Below, piece after piece: positions 54,563 to 63,419 of a DNA stretch of 64,000 bases. Made by a program: the position numbers and the translations under genes. Below the pieces are notes generated by a model that did not search any database, had not been told where the DNA came from, and saw only the letters and a program-made list of their open reading frames with translations. Numbering within the stretch: position 1 is the stretch's first letter; each line of letters opens with the position of its first letter. The DNA is from Streptomyces melanogenes (lineage in GTDB: Bacteria; Actinomycetota; Actinomycetes; Streptomycetales; Streptomycetaceae). The stretch is from assembly GCF_014649795.1 (NCBI RefSeq), contig NZ_BMTS01000019.1, positions 62,001 through 126,000 on the forward strand, read 5' to 3'.

Positions 54563-54995
54563 ATGACGAACACAGAAGTGGACGAGCCGTTCGTGCTGCG
54601 GCACTCCGAGTGGGAGCTCTTGCTCAAGCAGTTGCTGTCCGGGACCGGGAACTGGCAGATGAAGCGCGGGCGACATGGGTCATCGGCGACTTCAGGGCCG
54701 GGTACTGGCTGCGGCGATTCACCGAGGACCCCGCGCTGCACGGTGCCGTTGGGCCTGCGGGCGGCCGACGTCGGTGAACTGGGACCGAGACGCCGCGCTG
54801 TTCGACACCCCTGCCGCGCTGGAGGACGATGACCTGGAGCCCGGCACGATGGGCCCTCACTTTGCGGTCCTGGAGATCGGCGTCTCCCTGGCCGTCGGCC
54901 GCCCCGTAGACCTCCGCCGCGCTGCGCGAGAACTGCCGGCTGCTGAGTGGCGCTGGGCCCTGGAGCTCATGGCCCCGGCGGCGAACTACGTCTGA
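54563..54995 (+). pseudogene. Frameshifted hypothetical gene
   Basis: A continuous protein can be read only by moving through three plus-strand frames: TEVDEPFVLRHSEWELLLKQ, then ATWVIGDFRAGYWLRRFTED, then DAALFDTPAALEDDDLEPGT to a stop at 54995. Two frame changes (near 54672 and 54770) break the gene. It is probably a former small acidic protein. A sequencing error is possible but two in 430 bases are unlikely. Confidence 0.6.
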
Positions 54996-55029
54996 CCGGC
55001 GCTTTTGACTCCTGCAGTTGGGTATGCGG

Positions 55030-55069
55030 ACGGTCCGGCCCGGTGCGCTGTGCACCCGGGCCGGACCGT
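55030..55069. terminator. Bidirectional hairpin between convergent genes
   Basis: ACGGTCCGGCCCGG (55030-55043) pairs exactly with CCGGGCCGGACCGT (55056-55069). It lies between the broken gene ending at 54995 and the minus-strand gene ending at 55079, serving both. Confidence 0.75.
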
Positions 55070-55078
55070 TTCGAGTTG

Positions 55079-55318
55079 CTACGAGGGGGGCCAGTCCCCG
55101 GGCCCCATCGGGCGCGCGGTCGGCATGGGCAGGTGGTCCTCGCGGTGCTCTTCACGCCGCTCGAAGCCGTCCCGGTAGCGCCGGGCGACCCTGCGCCACC
55201 ACGAGGTGGGCGCCGTGGAGGAGAACGACCCGGTGGGGGAGGGGCGGTCGAGGGCGGCGGCGACGCGGTTCAGCAGCCGGTCCCCGAAGGCGAACAGGCT
55301 TCCTCGCGCTTTCGACAT
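55079..55318 (-). CDS. Small basic hypothetical protein
   Basis: The 79-residue protein (ATG 55318) has a basic, amphipathic N-terminus (GSLFAFGDRLLNRVAAALDR) and an Arg/Glu-rich middle. It follows the secreted-protein gene by 14 bp and is probably co-transcribed. No family is recognised. Confidence 0.5.
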   Translation of the reverse strand: MSKARGSLFAFGDRLLNRVAAALDRPSPTGSFSSTAPTSWWRRVARRYRDGFERREEHREDHLPMPTARPMGPGDWPPS

Positions 55319-55332
55319 GGTTGCCTCCCTGG

Positions 55333-56079
55333 TCAGGTGCCGCAGGCGGCGCGGACGTACTTGCCCACCTCGTAGGGGCCGCTGTGGTCGCCCCGGGTGT
55401 CCACCAGGTGCGTCTGGACTTGCAGGTTGTAGTTGTACGTCCCCCCGCCCGGGCAGCGGATCGACCAGATCGTGTCGTTGACCGTGTGCGGCGAGTAGAC
55501 GAACTTCGAATTCGTCCAGCGGGTGTAGGAGCGCGGCCCGGACCAGGAGGAGCGCAGGAATTTCCCCCGGGTGTAGTGGTATAGGAAATTCCCGGAGCAG
55601 ATCTCATGGCTGGAGGAGGAGAGATACCCCAGGCTCTTCACGGTGGGCCGTGACCACGTCGAGCACACCCAGCCCGCCGACTTCGCGCTCTGCCCCGCGA
55701 CGGCGGGCAGCGAATCGCGTGAAGGGGCGGAATTGGCGGGGTCGTTGTTCGCGGTCACGGACGCGTCCAGCGCCTCGCTCTTCCACTCGGTGCCGCCGGC
55801 GTCCATCCCCCAGTGCATGACGATCGCGTCGCTGGTGTCGAAACCGGCGTCCTGGGCCTCGCCGGTGTGCGCGTCGCTGACGCTGACCTCGGGAAGCTGC
55901 TCGTCAGGGATGACGGGGTCGGGTTCGTCGTTGCCGGGCCGCGACGGGATCGGGCCGCCCGTGTCCTCCTGTGTGGTGCCCGCCGGATCCCCGTCGGCCT
56001 GCGCCACTCCTCCCGCAGCCAGAGAAGCGGCAGCAACCACCGCAGCGAACGATAGGGATAATCGCCTTGCTGATCTCAA
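55333..56079 (-). CDS. Secreted hypothetical protein, TTG start and TTA codon
   Basis: Start TTG 56079 has GGGAGGGAAG directly upstream; the upstream in-frame ATG at 56124 has none. The 248-residue product has a signal peptide ending near GGVAQA, a Pro/Asp/Glu-rich linker and a Ser/Tyr/Trp-rich domain with four cysteines. Codon 7 is TTA, implying bldA-dependent translation. Its middle segment matches the small secreted protein at 54252-54479. No family is recognised. Confidence 0.7.
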   Translation of the reverse strand: MRSARRLSLSFAAVVAAASLAAGGVAQADGDPAGTTQEDTGGPIPSRPGNDEPDPVIPDEQLPEVSVSDAHTGEAQDAGFDTSDAIVMHWGMDAGGTEWKSEALDASVTANNDPANSAPSRDSLPAVAGQSAKSAGWVCSTWSRPTVKSLGYLSSSSHEICSGNFLYHYTRGKFLRSSWSGPRSYTRWTNSKFVYSPHTVNDTIWSIRCPGGGTYNYNLQVQTHLVDTRGDHSGPYEVGKYVRAACGT

Positions 56080-56730
56080 TGTCTTCCCTCCCGTTGTGGT
56101 GCGCCCATGGCCTGGGCACAGCAAAACCCTTTCACGTCGAACATGCAGTCGAAGGCGATTCGATGACGTTGTCCGGATCCCGTCAGCCGCCCCGTTAAGC
56201 GGCTTGACGAACCTTCAGAGACGGGTGTGCGGGCCCGCTAATCCGGCCTTCCCCCAGGGCAGTTCACCCTGCCGGGTGAACGCCGTTTCCCCGCGGCGCC
56301 CACGGTGCGCTAGCGTCCCTCTCGCGCTCAGCGCTTCTCCCCTGAAGTGTCAGGGGATGACCGGAGTTCAGAGCCTGCGGCTCGGAGTGACGGAACGGGA
56401 CCCGCGGACAGTGCACGCTGCGGGGTCCCCGCCCCTGTATCAGGGGAGGTTAGTGATCAGCCGGTGTCTGGCCCTGCCGACACCGGCTGACTCACGTTGA
56501 GACCCTGGTTCCAGGGACTGCTGAACCGGCTGCGGCAGAGCGGGCCGCGCCCGAGGCGGCGGCGCCGGTATGCTGCGCGTGGGCGGCCACGACCGTCCAC
56601 CGCTGAAGGGGTATCCCGCCCACGCCGGGGCCTCGTTGGTAGGCCGAGCCGTCCGTCGACGCATCGTGGCATCCACCCGTCTGCTGTGACGCGGCGTGTG
56701 CGTGGGGCGCGTTGCTGTACGGAGTCAGAC
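56080..56730 (+). promoter_or_regulatory. Intergenic region with repeated CCCCTG/CAGGGG elements and a hairpin
   Basis: Within these 651 bases CCCCTG-N6-CAGGGG (56339-56356) and CCCCTG-N3-CAGGGG (56432-56446) form a pair about 92 bp apart, possible operator half-sites. A near-perfect hairpin follows: TCAGCCGGTGTC (56457-56468) and GACACCGGCTGA (56479-56490). No gene is supported before the GTG at 56731. Confidence 0.5.
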
Positions 56731-58107
56731 GTGGCCAGGAACAAGCCCGGCAAGCCCAGGCGCCCGCGGAAGCGTTCACGCGAGCTGCACGAGCGCAGCC
56801 GGACGACCGGCGTGCAGTACACGGCGGTGATGCGCGAGAACGACAGCATCCGAGCGGGCGGCAACACGACTGCCGTGCCGCCGTCGGGAGTTGCCCGGTC
56901 CCCGTACGCGTACGGCGGCGACGGCCGTGAAACGGTCTCGATCCCGGTGATGCTCACCGCGACCGTCTCCCGGAAGGCCAACGCGGACGAAGTGGCGCAG
57001 GCCGTGGCCGACGCCTGTGCCTACTTGGTCAGGCAGGGGGAGGGCTGGTACCGGGCTATGGCGTACGTGTGGGCCCTGCCCACGCGCATTCCCGCCCCGC
57101 AGCAGCCGGAGCGTGACCTGTTGACCATGCTCGTCGTGGTGGCCGCCGCGCGGCCGTGGACCACGGCGGACGGCCAGACGGACGAAGCCGAGCCCGTCGA
57201 GGTGGTGACCGACGTCCTGAACGCCGTCACCGCCGCGCTGGCCCGCGCCTTCCCGGATGCGGACGCTGAGCCGGGGGTGCTGCCTCTTGGTGGCGACAAG
57301 GCCACGGAGATCCTTCAGACGGCCGGCGGCCTTCAGGCCGCCCTGGTCACCTCCGACGTGCACCCCTCCCTGCTCACCGAAGGAGCCGACGACGCGGAAC
57401 CCGAGCGCGAGGAGGAGCCGTCGGCCGCGGAGCCGCCGGCGTACCGCTACGTCGACCGCCTCAACCGCGGCTGGCACATCGCCTCCACCGAACCCGTCCG
57501 GTACGCCGTCGACTGGGCCGGGCTGCGCCCGGACCGCCCCAGCGACCTGCTCACCCACGCCGAACTCGCGGCCGCGCACGGGCCGCTGCGCCCCGTGGGA
57601 CCAGGAGACCCCAGCGACGACCTGGTGCTGCGCGGCGCGCTCGCGGATGCCGGGGTGAAGGCGGCCGGGTCGGTCCTCGTCGCCCTGTACCGCCTGACCT
57701 TGGAGTACAAGCGCGGCTCGTCCCCGGGCGGCTACGAGGGCGGCTCCCTGGTCGCTGGCCGGGAAGGCTCCTGGCAGTCGGAGGCGATCAACCGGCTCGC
57801 CTGGACCATCGGCGGCGACCTGGACGAGAAGCCCAAGCGCTACAGCGAGGAGTGCGTCACCTCCGTCATCGCGGTGCTGCGCGCATGGACCCAGCACCCC
57901 AAGCGGTACGTGGAGGTCGCCGAGAAGCTGGCTTATGAGTTCTCGAAGGTCGCTGACGAGCTGGGCGGCTGGAGCAAGGTCGCCGATCGCCCGTTCCAGC
58001 CCGCAACGGCGGTGGGACGGCATCCGGCGGGAACGATCGAGGCCGTCTATTACTACCTGATGTCCCAGTCCTCCGAACCCGTCCTTGAGCGTGACGACTT
58101 CATGTAG
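56731..58107 (+). CDS. Unknown element protein with RxRxLxERxxTxGxxYxxxM motif
   Basis: Start GTG 56731 has GGAG about 10 bases upstream; the long in-frame extension to 56497 is Arg/Pro-rich and rejected. The 458-residue protein opens with a basic stretch (KPGKPRRPRKRSRELHERSR, then TTGVQYTAVM). This is similar in shape to the start of the element protein at 52844-53854. The rest is helical and acidic. No catalytic motif is seen. Likely a mobile-element protein. Confidence 0.6.
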   Translation: MARNKPGKPRRPRKRSRELHERSRTTGVQYTAVMRENDSIRAGGNTTAVPPSGVARSPYAYGGDGRETVSIPVMLTATVSRKANADEVAQAVADACAYLVRQGEGWYRAMAYVWALPTRIPAPQQPERDLLTMLVVVAAARPWTTADGQTDEAEPVEVVTDVLNAVTAALARAFPDADAEPGVLPLGGDKATEILQTAGGLQAALVTSDVHPSLLTEGADDAEPEREEEPSAAEPPAYRYVDRLNRGWHIASTEPVRYAVDWAGLRPDRPSDLLTHAELAAAHGPLRPVGPGDPSDDLVLRGALADAGVKAAGSVLVALYRLTLEYKRGSSPGGYEGGSLVAGREGSWQSEAINRLAWTIGGDLDEKPKRYSEECVTSVIAVLRAWTQHPKRYVEVAEKLAYEFSKVADELGGWSKVADRPFQPATAVGRHPAGTIEAVYYYLMSQSSEPVLERDDFM

Positions 58108-58386
58108 GCGAACCATGGAGCCTCGCGGCCGCCCCGGAAGAGGTCACCGGCGCCGAGGGCCCTGCCGTGAAGCTGCCCGGCGGCGGACGTACGGCGGGCG
58201 CCTTCCCGGCCGTGACGGGATGCCGGGAGTGCGCGGGCATCTGGCATCCCGGCGACCGCGCCTTTCACCTCACCCACAACCCGGGCCGACGCGGCCGCTG
58301 GCCGTCGATTGCCGGGCCCCTGGTTAGGGGCGACGAGAGGTGACTCTGCTTGCTGTGTCATTCCCTGTTAGCGGAGCGGGCGTCTT

Positions 58387-59088
58387 CTATGTCGCCCACA
58401 TCACGGTCCACGCGCCTCCGGCGGTGAGCCCTGTCCCAATCCCGAAGACGAGGAGTGCTTGTTCATGCTCCAGCAGGGGCATGAAGGAAAGACCCGCTGT
58501 GACCAGGCCAAAAGCCATGCTGATCATCGGATCGACGCGTGCTGCGCTGATGACGGCGCCCCCTCCCTCCCTGACTGACACGTCGGTAAGCCGGGTGCGA
58601 ACGGTCAGCTCGGGTGCGGGGCCGTCCACGAGGACGGAGATTGTCACCAGTTGCCCCTTCGCGATCAGTGACGGTCCGACGGTGAGGATGCGTTCATCTG
58701 TGTTCACGCTCGGCGCTGCTGCGTGAGGAGGAGTTGAGGTCGTGGCCAGGAGGGTCACCACGTTGGCACCGAGGTCGAGCTCGATGGGGTCTCCGCCGTC
58801 GAAGGCACTGCTGGGGATGTCGTGGCTGCCAGGGTTGGCAAGCTCGACATGGAGGACGTGCGGGTCCGTCAGTGCGACGGAGCCGATTTCCACGGCTACC
58901 CGTCCGTGGCGTGACGCTGTTGGGGGGATGAGAGGGGCTATGGAGCGCAGGTAGTAGGTGAGCCGCCGCCGTGGGTAGGCGGCTCGCAGGGTGGCCCATG
59001 CCCCGACGACGATCGCGGCGATGGCTACGGCCACGCCGGCGCCTGACCAGAATGCGGCGTTTTCATACCACGACTCAGCCAGTGTCAT
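58387..59088 (-). CDS. Membrane protein with external beta-rich domain
   Basis: This 233-residue protein has one N-terminal helix (about residues 12-35, FWSGAGVAVAIAAIVVGAWA), a beta-rich soluble domain (VEIGSVALTDPHVLHVELAN) and two closing helices. The order suggests a small sensor or anchor. ATG 59088 is 100 bp from the divergent pentapeptide gene start. No family is recognised. Confidence 0.6.
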   Translation of the reverse strand: MTLAESWYENAAFWSGAGVAVAIAAIVVGAWATLRAAYPRRRLTYYLRSIAPLIPPTASRHGRVAVEIGSVALTDPHVLHVELANPGSHDIPSSAFDGGDPIELDLGANVVTLLATTSTPPHAAAPSVNTDERILTVGPSLIAKGQLVTISVLVDGPAPELTVRTRLTDVSVREGGGAVISAARVDPMISMAFGLVTAGLSFMPLLEHEQALLVFGIGTGLTAGGAWTVMWAT

Positions 59089-59188
59089 GAGGCCAGTGAA
59101 CCGTGGACCAACCGCTTGTGCAGCAGACTTGGCACTGCCGGTCCGCTGTGGTCATTTGTGTACCGAGAACGGGCAAGTCGAGCACGCG

Positions 59189-60571
59189 ATGGCGCTGACA
59201 TCGCAGAGCAACGCCACAGCGGCCGGGGCTGCAACCCCCGAGGGGCCTTCTGCTGTCCTCACGGGTATGGGAGCATCTTCCTTCCGGCGCCGGACGGAGC
59301 GGCGCGGCCTGCGCCTGTGGCCGGTCGGTACCGTCCTGGCCCTGTCTTTCACCGCCGCGCTGATCGTGGCCGCCGCCGTGTTCTACCTCGGGTGGGACCT
59401 GCTGGGCGCCCGCGGGCTCAAGCCCGAACACCGCATCGACTCCCAGACGCTCTTCGACCTGGTGAAACTGTCCTTCGGGATGGTCGCCGGGTCCGGTGCC
59501 CTGGTCGCACTGGTCGTTGCCTACCGGCGTCAGAGGGTCGACGAGGAACACGCCCTGCGCGAGGCCACCCGCCTGCACACCGAACGCTTCACCACCGCGG
59601 TCTCCCAGCTCGGCGAGGACGCCGCGGCCGTCCGCCTCGGCGGCGTGCACGCCCTGGTCGGCCTCGCCGACGACGCCCCCACCCGCGACCTGCGCCAGAC
59701 CTGCATCGACGTCCTGTGTGCCTACCTCCGCCTGCCCTACACCGCCGAGGACGACCTCCCGGACGGTGACGCCGATGCCCGGCGCGCATACCTGGCCGCG
59801 CGAGAGGTCCGGCACACCGTCATCCGCCTCATCGGCAACCACCTCCGCTTACCCGACGGACATCCGCACGCCTGGCAGGGCCACGACTTCGACTTCACGG
59901 CCGTCACCTTCAACGGCGCAGACTTCCACGACGCGCGGTTTATCGGCGGGCAGGTCTCCTTCGCTGGTGCGCGGTTCACCGGCGGGCGGGTCTCCTTTGC
60001 TGGCGCGCGGTTCACCGGCGGCCACGTCGACTTCCATAGGGCACGGTTTATCGGCGGGCTGGTTTCCTTCGCTGGCGCACAGATCTCCGGCGGCCAGGTC
60101 TCCTTCTCTCGCGCACAGTTCACCGGCGGTGCCGTCGGCTTCGACGGCGCGCTGTTCGTCGGCGGGCAGGTCTCCTTCGTCGACGCACAGATCTCCGGCG
60201 GTGCCGTCGGCTTCGACGGCGCACTGTTCATCGGCGGCCAGGTCGACTTCGGCGAAGCACATTTCATCGACGGCTGGGTCGGCTTCGGCAGCGCACAGTT
60301 CACCGGTGGCGAGGTCGGCTTCGACGGCGCGCTGTTCGTCGGTGGCCAGGTCTCCTTCGTCGACGCGCAGTTCGCCGGCGGCCAGGTCGACTTCCTCTTC
60401 GCGCGGTTCACCGGCGGCGACGTCAGCTTCCATAGGGCACGGTTTATCGGCGGTCGGGTCGACTTCCGCGACGCTACTGGTATGCCACCAAGCGGCTTGG
60501 TCCCGCGAGCTGGAGCGCCTCTCCCCGATGGCCTGCACCTGCCTCCGCAGTGGCATCCGAACCCGTCTTGA
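59189..60571 (+). CDS. Membrane-anchored pentapeptide-repeat protein
   Basis: The start is placed at ATG 59189; ATG 59267 is possible. The 460-residue product has two membrane helices (about residues 43-68 and 88-110). A helical linker (RQRVDEEHALREATRLHTER) and a pentapeptide-repeat beta helix follow, built of FxGAxFxGGxVSF-type units (about residues 230-425). Such beta helices mimic DNA or scaffold interactions. The DNA of the repeat is itself tandem (59930-60470). Confidence 0.8.
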   Translation: MALTSQSNATAAGAATPEGPSAVLTGMGASSFRRRTERRGLRLWPVGTVLALSFTAALIVAAAVFYLGWDLLGARGLKPEHRIDSQTLFDLVKLSFGMVAGSGALVALVVAYRRQRVDEEHALREATRLHTERFTTAVSQLGEDAAAVRLGGVHALVGLADDAPTRDLRQTCIDVLCAYLRLPYTAEDDLPDGDADARRAYLAAREVRHTVIRLIGNHLRLPDGHPHAWQGHDFDFTAVTFNGADFHDARFIGGQVSFAGARFTGGRVSFAGARFTGGHVDFHRARFIGGLVSFAGAQISGGQVSFSRAQFTGGAVGFDGALFVGGQVSFVDAQISGGAVGFDGALFIGGQVDFGEAHFIDGWVGFGSAQFTGGEVGFDGALFVGGQVSFVDAQFAGGQVDFLFARFTGGDVSFHRARFIGGRVDFRDATGMPPSGLVPRAGAPLPDGLHLPPQWHPNPS

Positions 60572-60642
60572 GGCGGGTCGGACGGTCCTCAAGACGCGAG
60601 GGCCGACGCTGCCTGGTCGTCAGTACGCCGGGCCGCTAAGGG

Positions 60643-61479
60643 TCACGGACGGGGGAGGAGGGCGCGGGGTGGGACGGGGCGGCCGAGGAGTTCGTAGACG
60701 AGGCGGCGGTGGGCGCCGTGGAGGGTTCGGACTGCGGCGCGGCGGGCGCCGGGGGCGGGCACGCCGGGGCCGGTGCGGAGGTGGCCGGGCTGGGTGGCGA
60801 CCCACAGGTGTCCGGGGTCGCTTCCTTCGAGGTCGCTGGTGATGGCTGCGCGCTGTTCGAGCCAGCGGCGTACGAGCGCGACGGTGGTGTCGTCCAGGTC
60901 GGCGGGGGTGTTGTCGAACAGGATGCGACCCCGGGGCTGGTGGTCCAGGCGCAGGTCGTCGAGGGCGAGGGGCTGGATCTGGGCGAGGGTGCGGCCGGTG
61001 GCGGCGACCAGGGCGGCGACGGCGGCGGTACGGACGGCTACGGCGGCGGTGGTGCCCCGGGCCCGGCGCACCGACAGGTCGTGGATGAGCTGCTGGGCCT
61101 CGTCGGGGTCGAGGTGCTCGCCGCTGGTGTTCGGCGGGACTTCCAGGCGCCAGGGGGTACCCAGGTACTTGGCGAAGGAGTTGTAGGTGATCGCGCGGAT
61201 GCGGTCGGAGGTCGCGGCGGACGGCGCCCCGGGGCCGTGCAGGGTGTTGCGCTGACGGGTCCGGCCGGCCGCCGCGTCGCTCAGCCAGGCGTCCGCCCGC
61301 TCCAGGGCCATCAGGTCGCGGGCGCTCAGATCAGCAGGGGTGCCCTCGGTCCCCAGGGCGTGCTCCAGGTACTCGGTGAGGAAGATCCCGCGGATACGCC
61401 GCGTCTCCTCGGCGCGCTGTTCCTCTTCGTCGAGGTGGCGGAGGTAGGCGCCGATGGTGTCGAGGGCGGTCGTGGTCAC
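60643..61479 (-). CDS. Integrase-like protein without catalytic tyrosine
   Basis: Start GTG 61479 is likely, with a weak ribosome site; the 278-residue product shows an N-terminal SAM-like helical part (TTALDTIGAYLRHLDEEEQR) and a degenerate recombinase core (LVAATGRTLAQIQPLALDDL). It lacks the H-x-x-R and the terminal Tyr that would make a working tyrosine recombinase, so it may be a regulator or relic. The frame is open across the upstream ABC remnant, so translation as a fusion is possible. Confidence 0.55.
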   Translation of the reverse strand: MTTTALDTIGAYLRHLDEEEQRAEETRRIRGIFLTEYLEHALGTEGTPADLSARDLMALERADAWLSDAAAGRTRQRNTLHGPGAPSAATSDRIRAITYNSFAKYLGTPWRLEVPPNTSGEHLDPDEAQQLIHDLSVRRARGTTAAVAVRTAAVAALVAATGRTLAQIQPLALDDLRLDHQPRGRILFDNTPADLDDTTVALVRRWLEQRAAITSDLEGSDPGHLWVATQPGHLRTGPGVPAPGARRAAVRTLHGAHRRLVYELLGRPVPPRALLPRP

Positions 61480-63210
61480 GCAGCTCAGGGTACGCAACTG
61501 CTCCGGAGCCGGTATGCCGGAGCCGTGCTGTTCCGGGGGCTGGGTCGTTGGACCGGTTATGACCGACGCTCTTGGCCCCGCCACTGCCCGACTTCTTCTT
61601 GAAGCGGAGCGCTGCAAATGGATGGCCGTGCTGGAGGACACGCCCGCCTCGCCAGCGGCCGTGCGGACGCGGTCCATGTCCCGGGGGCGGTCGCCGATCC
61701 CGATGGCCACGTTCGCGGCCGCCGTCATCTCCCAGCGCGGGAAGTCCTGCGCCAACAAACCGACTTCGGCGAAGACCTGGGCACGGTCCGCCTCACGCAA
61801 CTCGACCCGCTCGCCCGACTCACCCACCCACCGCACGGCCCCTTCGGCCGGCAGCAGCAGCCCGGCCAGCACCTTCGTGAGCGTGGTCTTCCCCGAGCCG
61901 TTCGCACCCACCAGGGCCGTCACCTTACCCCGCGGCACCCGCACACTCACGCCCCTCAGCGAAGGGCCGTCGGCACCCGGGTAGCTGAACGACACCGCCT
62001 CCGTCCTCACCTCCCGCACCGGCACGGGCAGCGGCCTACCGGCGAGCGGGATCGCGTTCTCACCCGCCACCTTGATCGCGTCCTCGGTGTCGGTGAGGAA
62101 CAGCAGCTCCTCGTACAGCCGGTTGACCTGCTGCACCAGCAACGTGAGCCGCGCCGTCGACGTACGGATAGCGATGACCGCCGTCCCGCCGACCGCGAGC
62201 GGCAGACCGCCGGTGGCCAGCAGCCACCACAGCACCCCGTAGCAGGCAAGCGACGCCACACCGGCGAATGCGCCCGCGACCAGGTCCGTCAAGGCCTGCG
62301 CCCGGGCCAGGCGCCGCTGCTCCGCCTCCGTCTGCCGCGACATCTCCTCATAGCTGGACAGCAGCTTCGCGCCGGCAGCGTGCACGCGGAGCTCACCGGC
62401 GGCGTGCGGGCGGGTCAGGTAGGCCAGCAGGGACGCGATCGCCCTGCGGTGGTCGACCCAGTTCATCCGCGAGAGGTACTCACGGCGCGCGGAGCGGACC
62501 GCGCCCCACCCCTTGGGCAGGGCGATCGCCAGCAGCATCGGCAACAGCGCCCAGTGCAGCGTCGCGAGCACGACCGCGGCCGCCGCCATGCCGATCACCA
62601 CATTGCCCACGCCGACCGACAGCCGCAGCATGCTGCGGGCCGAGTCCGTGCCGAACCGTCCCGCCTCCAGAATCCGCTGGACCTCCGGCCGTTCGGTCGC
62701 CTCCACCTCCACACCGGTGACGGCCCTGTAGTACCGGGCGGAGACCGCCCGCTCCACCTGCGGCTCCAGCCGGCCCGACATCGCCGTCGACCACGCCAAC
62801 AGCACAGCGCCGGCCACCGCCACGACCGCGAGAACCACCAGGGACGGCAGCGCGTCGCGGAGCTTGTCCACGGTCGGACCGTCGGCGAACAACTGCGCGG
62901 GGACGCCGTTGACCGCCACCAGCCCCCACCCGGCCGTCACCCCCTGCCCGAGCTCGGCCGCCACGACCCCCATCAGCGCCCGCCGGTCCGCCTTCCAGCC
63001 GGTGCGCAGCACCATGCCCACCATGTGCGGAAGCGCGGCCGCCATATGCCCGAACTTCAGCCGGGTCAAAGGCCCTTCATGGCGGACGTAGGACTGGTCG
63101 TAGCGCAGCCGGCCACCGTACAGTTCCCGCTCCGCATCCGAGATGCTGTCCGAGGCTGCGGCCTTCGGGTCGCCCGCGATCTCGTCGCCGCCTGGTTCGA
63201 CTGGCGTCAA
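61480..63210 (-). pseudogene. ABC exporter truncated within the ATPase domain
   Basis: Start TTG 63210 follows AAGGGGGAA. The N-terminal six-helix exporter domain (about residues 60-400) and the first half of the nucleotide-binding domain are intact: Walker A GANGSGKT (about 434-441) and Q-loop GLLAQDFPRW. After AAGEAG (about 61635) the coding similarity stops. The LSGGQ signature, Walker B, D-loop and H-loop are missing. The frame runs on, in unrelated sequence, into the integrase-like gene. Confidence 0.75.
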
Positions 63211-63419
63211 TGTGTTCCCCCTTATGGACGTGGCGGTGGCGTCGCCGTGTTCAACGACGCCGCGCGATTTCGAGCACCTGTTCCTTTCAGACGGGTTGCG
63301 CACCCTGTGATTCAGCGGAATTCCGAAGGTGCGCGGTGCACCGACCCTTGTCGCGCAAGAGCACGCGTTCGGGGGCGATTGGCCGAAACGCCGATGTTCG
63401 CCGCTGCGGCGGTTGGCAG

